From: Acidimicrobiales bacterium
Lineage (GTDB): Bacteria > Actinomycetota > Acidimicrobiia > Acidimicrobiales > SHLQ01
Reading direction: 5' to 3'
Assembly (NCBI GenBank): GCA_013002375.1
Contig: JABDJW010000167.1
Span: 1 to 11,990, forward strand
DNA: 11,990 nt
The first letter of the stretch is position 1; each line of letters begins with the position of its first letter. Shown in pieces: positions 1-6,839 of this stretch. The notes beneath the pieces are model-generated. The model searched no databases. It was given only the letters and a program-made list of their open reading frames with translations, and was not told the origin of the DNA. A program made the position numbers and the translations under genes.

Positions 1-290
1 GGGTACGGGTGAATTCGGTCCAGCCCGGCCTCGTGGCCACCGAGATCGTGAGCCCGATCACCGGCGGCAGCGCGCTCCTCGACGACTACCTCCCGCAGAT
101 TCCGCTGGGACGGGTTGGCGAGCCGGAGGAGATCGCCGAGATGGTGCGGTTCCTCATCGGCCCCGAATCGTCGTGGATCACCGGCCAGGCGTTGGCCGTC
201 GACGGTGGCCAGAACCTGCGCCGGGGCGCAGACTACGGCGAGTTGGTGCGCGCCTTCGGCGACGATCCGCTCGACGGACTGCTGTCGTAA
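1..290 (+). CDS. Short-chain dehydrogenase/reductase, C-terminal part (5' end outside window)
   Basis: This is the last ~95 residues of an SDR-family NAD(P)-dependent oxidoreductase; the reading frame is open to the left edge, so the gene begins outside the window and the GTG at 9 is an internal valine. The visible part starts with VRVNSVQPGLVATEI, which is the conserved N-x-(V)-x-PG stretch behind the catalytic Tyr-Lys of classical SDRs, and continues with the C-terminal signature GRVGEPEEIAEMVRFLIG and SSWITGQALAVDGGQ typical of FabG-like members. The Rossmann glycine motif and the YxxxK active site are not in the window. The substrate cannot be told. The frame ends 26 bp from the end of the convergent P450 gene, a frequent partner of SDRs in lipid or xenobiotic oxidation, but no operon link exists because the strands oppose. 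Confidence 0.93.
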   Translation, partial: VRVNSVQPGLVATEIVSPITGGSALLDDYLPQIPLGRVGEPEEIAEMVRFLIGPESSWITGQALAVDGGQNLRRGADYGELVRAFGDDPLDGLLS

Positions 291-316
291 CCCGGGCCCG
301 GCCGGGGTGAGCCGGT
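291..316. other. Short GC-only gap between convergent genes
   Basis: The 26 bp between the SDR and P450 stop codons hold overlapping CCCGG/CCGGG repeats that can fold into a small hairpin. There is no T-run on either side, so a shared terminator is only a possibility. Confidence 0.25.
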
Positions 317-1528
317 CTACGCGGGAGTGAGATCGATGCGGGCCGACTTCAGGCCGTAGACGAAGGCGTTCGGCATTTCTTGGACCGTGTCGCCGTCGAT
401 GCTGAAGTCGGCGACCCGCTCACGGAACGCTTCGTAGAACTTCTTGATCTCGAGGCGAGCGAGCGACGCGCCGAGGCAGAAGTGGGTTCCGAACCCGAAC
501 GCGATGTGGTTGTTCGGGTCGCGGGTGATGTCGAAGGTCTCGGGTTCGTTGAAGTGGGCCTCGTCGCGGTTCGCCGAGCCGTACATCAGCACGACCTGCT
601 GGCCTGCTTTGATCCTGACCCCGCCGATGTCGACATCCTCGGTGGCGATGCGGCACATGTTGTGGACCGGCGTGACGTAGCGGATGAACTCCTCGACCGC
701 GATGTCGAGATCGGCGCCGTCCCGGAGGAGCTGCCACTGATCGGGGTTGGCGGCCAGGTTGAGCATGGTGCGGCCGATGACCGTGCGGGTTGTCTCGGCA
801 CCGCCGTCGAGCAGGAGGAGGCAGTCGCTGATGATCTGGGGAAGCCCGAACGCAGAGCCATCGCGCAGGCCGCTGCGCTCGTTCTCGACCCAGACCGACA
901 TGACATCGTCGACGGGGCACTCCGACTTCTCGTGGTAGAGCGCTTCGCAGGCCCCGGCAAACTCCAGCACCGCCGTGATGCCCTCGGTGGAGTGGTAGCG
1001 GGGGCCACCGCCCATGGCGATCGTTCGCTCCGACCATTCCTGCAGCGAGGGCCACATCTCGTCGGGGAATCCCAGCAGGAGCCCGATCATCATGGCCGGC
1101 AGCGGCGCGGCGAGGTCGTCGATGACATCGGCGTGTCCGGCCGCGAGCGCCGAGTCGAGCAGGTTGGCGACCACGTCGGTGATGTGGCCCTCCCAGTTGA
1201 TGACCGCTCGAGGGGTGAACCGGCGCGAGACGAGAAGCCGCCGCACCGTGTGTTGAGGATCGTCGAGGCCGATGATCGACTGGTCGGCCGGAATGTTGGG
1301 CCGATACCCGCCCTTGTCGTTGCCGGAGTTGATGAACACCGACTTGTTCTTCTCGATGGCCACGATGTCGTCGTAGCGGCTGACCCCCCAGAGCTCGTTG
1401 GTGGAATCCCAGTAGATGGGTGCGTTCTCCCGCATCCAGCGGAAGGTGGCGTAGGGGTCGTCGATGTAGAACGGGCCGTCGAGCAGATCGATCTCAGGAT
1501 TGGCGGTGTTCGTCGTGGGGGAGGCCAT
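317..1528 (-). CDS. Cytochrome P450, CYP142/CYP125-like
   Basis: A complete 403-residue bacterial class I P450, soluble, without a membrane anchor. It shows the I-helix oxygen-binding stretch GGAETTR at about residues 242-248 (acid-threonine pair), the K-helix ExxR as E280-F-I-R283, and the heme-binding loop FGFGTHFCLG with the thiolate ligand Cys351. The NHIAFGFGTHFCLGASLARLE context, the NMCR stretch near 290 and the N-terminal LLDGPFY resemble the actinobacterial steroid side-chain hydroxylases CYP142 and CYP125 as I remember them, so oxidation of a sterol or other aliphatic side chain is the best guess, not proven. Electrons would come from a ferredoxin and reductase not encoded here. The ATG lies 11 bp behind the stop of the DUF2007-like gene and 8 bp behind a TAGGGT box, so it may be read from its own promoter as well as with that gene. 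Confidence 0.95.
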   Translation of the reverse strand: MASPTTNTANPEIDLLDGPFYIDDPYATFRWMRENAPIYWDSTNELWGVSRYDDIVAIEKNKSVFINSGNDKGGYRPNIPADQSIIGLDDPQHTVRRLLVSRRFTPRAVINWEGHITDVVANLLDSALAAGHADVIDDLAAPLPAMMIGLLLGFPDEMWPSLQEWSERTIAMGGGPRYHSTEGITAVLEFAGACEALYHEKSECPVDDVMSVWVENERSGLRDGSAFGLPQIISDCLLLLDGGAETTRTVIGRTMLNLAANPDQWQLLRDGADLDIAVEEFIRYVTPVHNMCRIATEDVDIGGVRIKAGQQVVLMYGSANRDEAHFNEPETFDITRDPNNHIAFGFGTHFCLGASLARLEIKKFYEAFRERVADFSIDGDTVQEMPNAFVYGLKSARIDLTPA

Positions 1529-1536
1529 AGAGCGTC

Positions 1537-1542
1537 ACCCTA
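1537..1542 (-). promoter_or_regulatory. Possible -10 box TAGGGT of the P450 gene
   Basis: On the minus strand TAGGGT ends 8 bases before the P450 ATG, near the distance expected for a leaderless transcript. Its first three bases are the stop codon of the upstream gene. The same hexamer precedes two other start codons in the window. No clear -35 is visible. Confidence 0.4.
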
Positions 1543-1932
1543 CGGGAACAGACGGCCGACGAGAAACAACCCGAGCAGCGCCGCGGAGATGGCGATTGGT
1601 ATGGGAATGGCCAACAGCAGCATCCACGTCATCACCCTCACCCAACGCGGTCGGTCCTCGAAGCGGCGCCGGTAGAATTGCTGGTCGAGCTCGGTCACCG
1701 TGGGCTCGACCAGAGCCAGCTCGAGCGCATCGCGGGCCCGATCGATCGCCTGTTGATGAACCAGCACGCGGAAGCCGGGCTCGGTCACGTGATGCGGCGC
1801 GACCGAATAGGCCGGATCGCCGAGCACCGCGTTGTCGATGCCGTGCTGGTGCAGGCGCGCCGAGGCGACATCGGCGGCGAAACGAGACTCGTATTCGGCT
1901 ACCGGCACCATGCCGGGCAAGGGACGAGGCAT
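1540..1932 (-). CDS. Small DUF2007-like protein with C-terminal membrane anchor
   Basis: A 130-residue protein of unknown function. Residues about 9-75 (VPVAEYESRFAADVASARL, then GIDNAVLGDPAY and GFRVLVHQQAIDRARDALE) have the look of the DUF2007 (putative signal-transducing) fold: a short ferredoxin-like unit in which the first strand-helix reads 'x-V-x-x-Y-x-S-x-x-x-A-x-x-A-x-x-x-L' and a later strand ends in V before an ARxAL helix. A single hydrophobic helix at about 101-126 (WMLLLAIPIPIAISAALLGLFLVG) anchors the C-terminus, leaving the domain presumably in the cytoplasm. ATG at 1932 is supported by GGAAG ending 10 bases upstream; the Met at residue 8 is an alternative start. It sits 62 bp behind the ABC permease gene and 11 bp ahead of the P450. 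No specific role can be assigned. Confidence 0.75.
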   Translation of the reverse strand: MPRPLPGMVPVAEYESRFAADVASARLHQHGIDNAVLGDPAYSVAPHHVTEPGFRVLVHQQAIDRARDALELALVEPTVTELDQQFYRRRFEDRPRWVRVMTWMLLLAIPIPIAISAALLGLFLVGRLFP

Positions 1933-1956
1933 AGTGCCATGCTTCCAGATGCGGCG

Positions 1957-1962
1957 ACGCTA
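1957..1962 (-). promoter_or_regulatory. Weak candidate -10 box (TAGCGT)
   Basis: TAGCGT on the minus strand lies 24 bases upstream of the ATG at 1932, in the 62-bp gap behind the permease gene. It would give a ~17-base leader that contains the GGAAG ribosome-binding sequence. No -35 is recognisable, so co-transcription with the ABC genes is equally possible. Confidence 0.2.
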
Positions 1963-1994
1963 TGGGTGACGAACCCGGCAGATCCGCTGGCGGA

Positions 1995-2837
1995 TCAGGC
2001 CGGGCCGGCGGTGGACCGGCGGATGCGGCGGGCCGGCCCGACCGGCTCCCACGTGAACTTCCGGAGCGCAACGACCAGGCCCAACACGCCCCAGGCCGCC
2101 ACGATGGCCAGCTTGCCCCACTCGAAGGCCGGCGCGTCGGTGGCCGGCGCGAAGGCGGTCGAGAACGCATCGACAAAGGGCCGCAACGGAAAGATGTTGG
2201 CGGCGGTGGTGAGCCATGTCGGGGCATCGTCGCGGATCGGGACGAATACGTTCGAGATCATGGCCAGCGGCAGCAGCGTCGCGTTGGTGAGGGCGGGGGC
2301 GGCTTGCCCGCTCTTGGCCAGCGCCGACAGGGCCAGCCCCATTGCGGCGAAAGCCGCGGTGCCGACCAGGAACGTGACGACCGCCGCCGGCATCTTGGCC
2401 AGCTCCACCTCGACGCCGTAGAACAAGACGCCCACCGTCAGGCTCAACGCGACGCCGAGAAAGGCCAACACGATCGCGGCGCCGATCGCACCGGTCATCC
2501 AGATCACCGGTGGAAGCGGCGTGCTGCGAACTCGTTTGAGTACGCCCTCGTCGCGTCGAATGGTGGTGGTGATGGCCAGGTTGGTGTACGTCGCCGAGAC
2601 GGCGGAAAACGCTCCCAGCGCCGGCGCGTAGAACTGCCGGGACGTGATCGGGCCGAAGGGTGATTCGAAGGTGTCATTGCCGAAGATCAACCCGAACAGC
2701 AGCAGGACCATCAGCGGAAACACGATGGTGAAGAACGCGGATATCGGCGTGCGCCAGAAGGTTCGGAGCTGCCCCCTGATCTGGGTGAGCACGAGGCTGC
2801 TGGTGGACGGCCACGGTGCGGCGTTGGCCGCGATCAC
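1995..2837 (-). CDS. ABC-2 type transporter permease (DrrB-like)
   Basis: Membrane subunit of an ABC exporter, 280 residues from a GTG at 2837. This GTG overlaps the TGA of the ATPase gene (GTGA), the usual sign of translational coupling; the frame is open further upstream but only through shadow of the ATPase. About six hydrophobic helices are visible near residues 33-52, 70-90, 115-140, 150-172, 183-200 and 241-259. The cytoplasmic loop RRDEGVLKRVRSTPLPP at 94-110 is the hallmark of ABC-2 permeases of the DrrB/multidrug export type. It should pair with the ATPase to export a hydrophobic compound such as an antibiotic, lipid or toxic metabolite; the substrate is unknown. The gene ends 62 bp before the small DUF2007-like gene on the same strand. 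Confidence 0.93.
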   Translation of the reverse strand: MIAANAAPWPSTSSLVLTQIRGQLRTFWRTPISAFFTIVFPLMVLLLFGLIFGNDTFESPFGPITSRQFYAPALGAFSAVSATYTNLAITTTIRRDEGVLKRVRSTPLPPVIWMTGAIGAAIVLAFLGVALSLTVGVLFYGVEVELAKMPAAVVTFLVGTAAFAAMGLALSALAKSGQAAPALTNATLLPLAMISNVFVPIRDDAPTWLTTAANIFPLRPFVDAFSTAFAPATDAPAFEWGKLAIVAAWGVLGLVVALRKFTWEPVGPARRIRRSTAGPA

Positions 2838-3736
2838 TCGGCCGGCCCCAGCAGTTCGAGGTACACGTCTTCGAGCGACGGGCGGCTGACCTGCAGGGCC
2901 GGCAGCTCGATGTTCTGGTTCGCCGCGGCCGTTGTGATCAGGGCGAGGTCGGCGGTCGGGGATTCGGTCTCGACCTCGATTCGTTGGCCGGTGCGCCGCA
3001 CCCGGTCGCCGAGTTCGGCCAATGTGGCATCGATCGCCGGTGTGGGGCCGAAGCTGATCACGGTGCGGGTCGGCGACTGGGCGGTGAGCTCCTGGGGGGT
3101 GCCTTCGGCGATGATTCGCCCGCTCTGGAGCACGGCCACCCGGTCGGCCAGGTGCTGGGCTTCGTCGAGATAGTGCGTGGTGAGCAGGATCGTCTTGCCC
3201 AGAGCGGCGAGGCGGTCGATGAGCTCCCATGATTCGCGCCGCGCCGATGGGTCGAAACCGGTCGTCGGCTCGTCCAGGAAGACGATGTCCGGGTCGCCGA
3301 CCAGGCCGAGCGCCAGATCGACCCGGCGCTTCTGGCCGCCCGACAGCGTCGTGATCCGCTCGTCGGCCTTGGCGTCGAGGCCGACGAGTTCAACCAGTTC
3401 GTCAGCCGGGCGGCGGGAGCGGTACGCCGCTCCGTACTGCTCGAGCGCCTCGCGCACCGTGAGCTCGAGTTCGATACCGGTTTGCTGGAGTACCACGCCG
3501 ATGCGGTCTCGCAGGGCGCGCCCGCCGCCGGCGGGATCGACGCCGAGTACTTCGACCGAGCCGCTCGTGCGGTCGCGGAAGCCTTCGAGAATCTCGATGG
3601 TGGTGGACTTGCCGGCGCCATTGGGGCCGAGCAGGGCAAAGACCTCGCCGGGCTCGATGGCGAACGAAACCCCGTCGACTGCGGTCAAGCGGCCGTAGCT
3701 CTTGACCAGATTCCGAACCGAGATCGCCGCAGCCAC
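2834..3736 (-). CDS. ABC transporter ATP-binding protein (DrrA-like)
   Basis: A 300-residue ABC exporter ATPase with every core motif: Walker A GPNGAGKST (37-45), Q-loop VVLQQTG (Q84/Q85), signature LSGGQKRRVDLALGL (from 131), Walker B IVFLDEP (151-157) with GFDPSAR after it, and the switch histidine in LLTTHYLDEA (H188). The C-terminal ~80 residues end in PSLEDVYLELLG, the tail typical of DrrA/daunorubicin-type exporter ATPases. Translation starts at a GTG; an in-frame TAG lies 9 bases upstream, so no longer form exists. That GTG is 6 bases behind a TAGATT box, fitting a leaderless transcript. The gene overlaps the permease gene by 4 bp and is divergent from the alpha/beta hydrolase gene across 22 bp. 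Confidence 0.96.
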   Translation of the reverse strand: MAAAISVRNLVKSYGRLTAVDGVSFAIEPGEVFALLGPNGAGKSTTIEILEGFRDRTSGSVEVLGVDPAGGGRALRDRIGVVLQQTGIELELTVREALEQYGAAYRSRRPADELVELVGLDAKADERITTLSGGQKRRVDLALGLVGDPDIVFLDEPTTGFDPSARRESWELIDRLAALGKTILLTTHYLDEAQHLADRVAVLQSGRIIAEGTPQELTAQSPTRTVISFGPTPAIDATLAELGDRVRRTGQRIEVETESPTADLALITTAAANQNIELPALQVSRPSLEDVYLELLGPAE

Positions 3737-3742
3737 AGGGTC

Positions 3743-3752
3743 AATCTAGGGT
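3743..3752. promoter_or_regulatory. Overlapping divergent -10 boxes (ABC operon / alpha-beta hydrolase)
   Basis: On the minus strand TAGATT (3743-3748) ends 6 bases before the GTG of the ABC ATPase gene. On the plus strand TAGGGT (3747-3752) ends 6 bases before the ATG at 3759. The two boxes share the self-complementary TA at 3747-3748. Both genes therefore appear to be leaderless, and the two promoters cannot be melted by two polymerases at once. No good -35 hexamer is seen on either side; those positions fall inside the opposing coding sequence. Confidence 0.55.
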
Positions 3753-3758
3753 GTGCGC

Positions 3759-4724
3759 ATGAGTGAGGCGACCTACGACGAATTCTCGATGTTTCGTGAC
3801 AACTGCAGCGACGTCGGGTTGCCCTGGCCGGGCGAACCGGTCGTCGAGCGGGTCGCACTCGAGGTCGAACCCGGTCGATCGGTCAGCGCCCTCCGGTGGG
3901 GGACCGAACCGGCCGAGATCGTGTTCGTGCACGGCGGGGCCCAGAACGCGCACACCTGGGACACCGTCCTCCTCGCGATGGGTCGGCCGGCTCTGGCCGT
4001 CGACCTGGCCGGGCACGGGCGCAGTGACTGGCGACCGAAGCAGGACTACGCGCCGCAGCTGATGGCCGCCGATGTTTTGGCCCAGATGCAGGCGTTTGCG
4101 CCCGCCCCGCAAGTCGTCGTCGGCATGTCGCTCGGCGGGCTCACCGCCCTGTGTGCAACGGCGAAGGTTGCGACAGCTGCCGACCCTGATCCAGCCCTCA
4201 CGATTCCTCAGCTGGTACTGCTCGACGTGTCACCGGGAGTCGACCACGCCAAGGCCGAACCGATCATCACCTTCGTCGACGGTCCGCAGTACTTCGATTC
4301 GTTCGCCGACATCCTGGCCCGCACGATGGAACACAACAAGACCCGCACCGAATCTTCGCTGCGACGCGGCATCCTGCACAACGCCAAGGAGCTCGAGGAC
4401 GGCCGCTGGACCTGGCGGTACGACCCCATGCGTGACTGGAAGCGGCCCGACGATTCCTCCGCCGAAGATGCCGGCTCGGCCCCCGCGCCCTCGGGCCCGT
4501 CAGGTCCGAATTTCGCCGATCTGTGGACCATGGTCGACAACGTCGAGGTACCGATCACCCTGTTGCAGGGCGGCGCCTGGAGCGTGGTCGACGACGCCGA
4601 TATCGCCGAATTCCGGCGTCGCAAGCCGGATCTGGTGGTCGAGAAGATCGCCGATGCCGGGCACAGCATCCAAGGGGACCAGCCGCTGGCGTTGGCCGAG
4701 CGGCTCGGCCAACTGTTGGGCTAG
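3759..4724 (+). CDS. Alpha/beta hydrolase fold protein
   Basis: A 321-residue soluble serine hydrolase of the alpha/beta fold. Visible elements are the oxyanion-hole strand VFVHGGAQNAHTWD (HGG near 58-60), the AVDLAGHGRSDW stretch that follows, the nucleophile elbow GMSLGG with Ser124, and the C-terminal histidine DAGHSIQGDQP with His302. The acid is probably one of the aspartates in GGAWSVVDDAD (about 278-280). A cap-like insertion with a Ser/Pro/Gly-rich loop (about 232-250) lies between. The exact substrate (ester, epoxide, lactone or C-C bond) cannot be read from this. ATG at 3759 is preferred over GTG at 3753 because it lies 6 bases behind the TAGGGT box. The gene is divergent from the ABC exporter and convergent with the channel gene. 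Confidence 0.92.
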   Translation: MSEATYDEFSMFRDNCSDVGLPWPGEPVVERVALEVEPGRSVSALRWGTEPAEIVFVHGGAQNAHTWDTVLLAMGRPALAVDLAGHGRSDWRPKQDYAPQLMAADVLAQMQAFAPAPQVVVGMSLGGLTALCATAKVATAADPDPALTIPQLVLLDVSPGVDHAKAEPIITFVDGPQYFDSFADILARTMEHNKTRTESSLRRGILHNAKELEDGRWTWRYDPMRDWKRPDDSSAEDAGSAPAPSGPSGPNFADLWTMVDNVEVPITLLQGGAWSVVDDADIAEFRRRKPDLVVEKIADAGHSIQGDQPLALAERLGQLLG

Positions 4725-4739
4725 CCCGGGATCCGCACC

Positions 4740-4760
4740 CAGCCGGATTCAAGCCGGCTG
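4740..4760. terminator. Stem-loop between convergent genes
   Basis: CAGCCGG and CCGGCTG form a perfect 7-bp stem around a 7-base loop, starting 16 bp after the hydrolase stop and overlapping the last codons of the channel gene. It lacks a T-run on both strands, so it is only a possible bidirectional transcription end. Confidence 0.35.
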
Positions 4761-5585
4761 ATCGGGCGGGGCGGGATCGGCGGACTCCGCTTCCGGGGGC
4801 GCGTTCTTGCGGTGCAGCTGGATCTCTTGCTCGAGCACTGCACCATTGGGGATGAGGTGGGTTTGGCCATCACCGGCCTCGACCTCGATCGCGGTGGCAT
4901 GGAGGTGGAGCACCTCGCCCGTGATCTCGCCGACCACGATTTCGTCACTGGGGGCCATGACCCGCTGGAGGGCCCGTCCGGCGGCGAGATGGGACACGAC
5001 GTCGCGACTGCCGAGACCGACCATGAGGGCGGCGGCCAACGCGATGCCGAAGAACAGCGCCGCAGTGGCCTGCTGAATGATGCTGGTGTCGACACCGAGC
5101 TGGGACGCGGCGATCAGCGCCGCGAAGCCCATGATCGTGATGTTGACCACCGACAAGATGCGCGACCGCATCGTGGCGCTGAGCTGACCCAGGCTGCGTT
5201 CGAGAATGCTCGCCAAGACCTCGCTGATCACCGAGGCGCCGATCACCACGATGGCCGCCGACAGGGCCCGGGGAATGTAGCTGATGACCGAGTCGCGGAG
5301 CTCGTCGAGGGATTCGGGCTGAATGATGCCGAGGCCGACGATGAGGCCGATGATGACGATGACCGAGAACACCAGGGAGCCCAGCGCTCGGGCCGACTTC
5401 TGGAGCGCGACCGGGCGGCCGTCCTTGGCCAGCTGGGCCACGACGATGCGCGACACGATGCCACCCAGCATGAAGCCGGCGGTCAGTGCGATGCCCGCCG
5501 AGAGCCATTCGGATCCGGTGATCGAATCGCTCGTGGTGGCCGCGGTGTCGGCGGCCTGCGCGAGCGGCAATGTTGGGAATGGCAC
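4749..5585 (-). CDS. MscS-like mechanosensitive ion channel family protein
   Basis: A 278-residue membrane protein with five hydrophobic helices near residues 28-51, 67-88, 103-127, 144-163 and 168-191. The last helix runs into MVGLGSRDVVSHLAAGRAL, the equivalent of the MscS pore helix and its kink, followed by a short beta domain (about 208-258) with EIVVGEITGEVLHLHATAIE and LIPNGAVLEQEI, the counterpart of the 'VPNxxL' strand of MscS. It ends in an acidic, proline-rich tail. It lacks most of the large C-terminal vestibule of classical MscS, as small CmpX-like members do. It should gate in response to membrane tension or another signal. The start is a GTG; no earlier ATG or GTG is near in frame. 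It is the third gene of the sigma/anti-sigma operon, 32 bp behind the anti-sigma gene, so it is likely a target of that control. Confidence 0.88.
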   Translation of the reverse strand: MPFPTLPLAQAADTAATTSDSITGSEWLSAGIALTAGFMLGGIVSRIVVAQLAKDGRPVALQKSARALGSLVFSVIVIIGLIVGLGIIQPESLDELRDSVISYIPRALSAAIVVIGASVISEVLASILERSLGQLSATMRSRILSVVNITIMGFAALIAASQLGVDTSIIQQATAALFFGIALAAALMVGLGSRDVVSHLAAGRALQRVMAPSDEIVVGEITGEVLHLHATAIEVEAGDGQTHLIPNGAVLEQEIQLHRKNAPPEAESADPAPPDQPA

Positions 5586-5617
5586 CAGGTTCCGTCCGGG
5601 TCTACTCGTGGTCGGGT

Positions 5618-5929
5618 TTATTCGTCTTCGGTCAGAAGGAGCCGGGCGGCATCAGCCGGCAATACGAGAAGGCCCGCCAGAAACTGCAAATCGGCTCTGT
5701 TCCGAAGTTTGCCATCTATCCCGTGGTGGAGTCGAGGAACCAGGTCGGTCGGAGGGGCCAGAACGGCCGAGAGGGCGCGGGCCAAGACCGGCTCGGGTTC
5801 GGCGAGATCCTCGATCCGGGCCGCGCAGCGGTTACACGTCATGATGTGCGCGTCGACGTCCGCCGGCAGGCCGGTCTCGAGCCACTCGGCCAAACGACGG
5901 TTCTGGGGGTGCCCGATCCAGCGCCTCAC
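5618..5929 (-). CDS. Putative zinc-finger anti-sigma factor (soluble)
   Basis: A 103-residue protein whose N-terminal part carries AEWLETGLPADVDAHIMTCNRCAARIEDL, matching the HxxxCxxC zinc-binding core of ZAS-type anti-sigma factors (His28, Cys32, Cys35). No transmembrane helix is present; the C-terminal half is leucine/alanine-rich with LQFLAGLLVL near 80-90. It is encoded directly behind an ECF sigma gene. Two GTG starts compete: 5938 lies inside the sigma gene with no spacing to a ribosome site, while 5929 forms a GTGA overlap with the sigma stop and has GGGTGG 5 bases upstream, so I chose 5929. By family knowledge it would bind and silence the sigma factor, with the zinc centre or a partner sensing the signal. 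The lack of a membrane anchor suggests a cytoplasmic signal such as redox state. Confidence 0.75.
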   Translation of the reverse strand: MRRWIGHPQNRRLAEWLETGLPADVDAHIMTCNRCAARIEDLAEPEPVLARALSAVLAPPTDLVPRLHHGIDGKLRNRADLQFLAGLLVLPADAARLLLTEDE

Positions 5930-6741
5930 GGTTTCCACCCTTCGAGGGTGGTCGCCAGGACCCGACGGGCCCGCAGCAGGCGGGTCTTGACGGTCGGCAG
6001 GGGTAGGTCGAGCACCTCGCCGATTTCGTCGTAGCTCATGTTCTCGAGCTCGCGCAGCACCACGATGCTGCGGGAGAGCTCATCGAGCGAACCCAGCGCG
6101 TCTTCGAACGCCGCGACGGCCAGCTGATTCTCGACCCCCCGCTCGACCGAGGTGGCCCCGCCGGCTGGATCGGGTTCGGGAAGCTCCGACGGGCCGCGCA
6201 GTTCCTCGCGCCGGGTGCGTAGGAGGCTCACCGCGGTGTTGTGGGTGATCCGCAGGATCCAGTTGCGGAGCGGTGACTCGCCGCGAAACGTGGGGAGCGC
6301 GGTCCAGGCTTTGAGAAAAGACTCTTGGGCGACGTCTTCGGCGAGCGCGGGGTCGCGCACCACCGACAGGGCAACCCGGTAGACGGCCTCGGAGTGGTCC
6401 TCGACCAGCGCTTGCAGCTGGAACGCGGGATCGGCTTCGAGGAGTTCCTGGAAGGAGCGAGCCGTACCGTCGGGCGGGTTGCTGCCGGTCGCAGTGCGGC
6501 CGGCGGAGGTGGCGCCGGCCGCGGTCGTGCTGGTGGCGGCGCGGTCGAGCGCGAAGAGCGGTCCGACGATGAGTCGTTGCCAACCGTTGGGATCCCACCG
6601 ATGCCGACGTCGCCACCAGCGGCTCACCGAGCGGGGGTCGCGGCGCGCCCGGCCGAGACCGACCGAGGTCGGCCAGACCAGTTGGCCACCAACGACCGAC
6701 ACGGATCCGGTCGCGGAAGAGGCAACGCCAAGGGTGCTCAT
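5926..6741 (-). CDS. ECF-type RNA polymerase sigma factor with N-terminal extension
   Basis: A 271-residue sigma-70 family protein. Region 2 spans about 107-178 and contains the EDHSEAVYRVALSVVRD helix and AEDVAQESFLKAW, the -10 recognition and core-binding part. Region 4 spans about 208-262 with YDEIGEVLDLPLPTVKTRLLRARR, the helix-turn-helix for -35 recognition. The length exceeds the usual 170-200 residues because of ~105 residues ahead of region 2: a Trp/Arg-rich stretch (SRWWRRRHRWDPNGWQRL, 40-57) and a low-complexity Ala/Thr/Gly linker (67-93). No start codon exists between the GTG at residue 14 and region 2, so the extension is part of the protein. The frame is also open upstream of the ATG, but that part runs through the promoter and repeats and is not credible. 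It is followed by the anti-sigma gene (4-bp overlap) and the channel gene. Confidence 0.9.
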   Translation of the reverse strand: MSTLGVASSATGSVSVVGGQLVWPTSVGLGRARRDPRSVSRWWRRRHRWDPNGWQRLIVGPLFALDRAATSTTAAGATSAGRTATGSNPPDGTARSFQELLEADPAFQLQALVEDHSEAVYRVALSVVRDPALAEDVAQESFLKAWTALPTFRGESPLRNWILRITHNTAVSLLRTRREELRGPSELPEPDPAGGATSVERGVENQLAVAAFEDALGSLDELSRSIVVLRELENMSYDEIGEVLDLPLPTVKTRLLRARRVLATTLEGWKP

Positions 6742-6784
6742 GGTTTCCGGACGTTGCGAGCGGTCAAAGAGTCGCGCCAAGACC

Positions 6785-6790
6785 ACTCTA
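6785..6790 (-). promoter_or_regulatory. Candidate -10 box of the sigma-factor operon (TAGAGT)
   Basis: TAGAGT on the minus strand lies 43 bases upstream of the sigma ATG, giving an estimated leader of about 36 bases. No TTGACA-like -35 hexamer is present at 16-19 bases; the place is taken by the palindrome at 6796-6811. A weak GGAAA precedes the ATG. Confidence 0.4.
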
Positions 6791-6795
6791 CGCAG

Positions 6796-6811
6796 TGTGA
6801 CGTTCGTCACG
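6796..6811. promoter_or_regulatory. CRP-like palindromic operator
   Basis: TGTGACGTTCGTCACG matches the TGTGA-N6-TCACA consensus of CRP/FNR-family regulators at nine of ten positions and contains a perfect GTGACG/CGTCAC inverted repeat. It is centred about 16 bp upstream of the TAGAGT box centre, that is over the expected -35 region, where a bound regulator would more likely repress. Which regulator binds cannot be told. Confidence 0.45.
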
Positions 6812-6839
6812 GAAAGGTTTTCGCGACTTTCGCGCAACA

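Noticed and set aside
380..1675. 431-residue open frame on the plus strand opposite the P450 gene
   Set aside because: It is the antisense shadow of a clear P450 gene; the peptide is rich in Arg, Asp and Val with no domain, as expected from high-GC codon use.
2838..3230. Longer permease frame starting inside the ATPase gene
   Set aside because: The first ~130 residues are shadow of the ATPase gene (Arg/Pro/His-rich); the GTGA overlap start gives a normal 280-residue ABC-2 permease.
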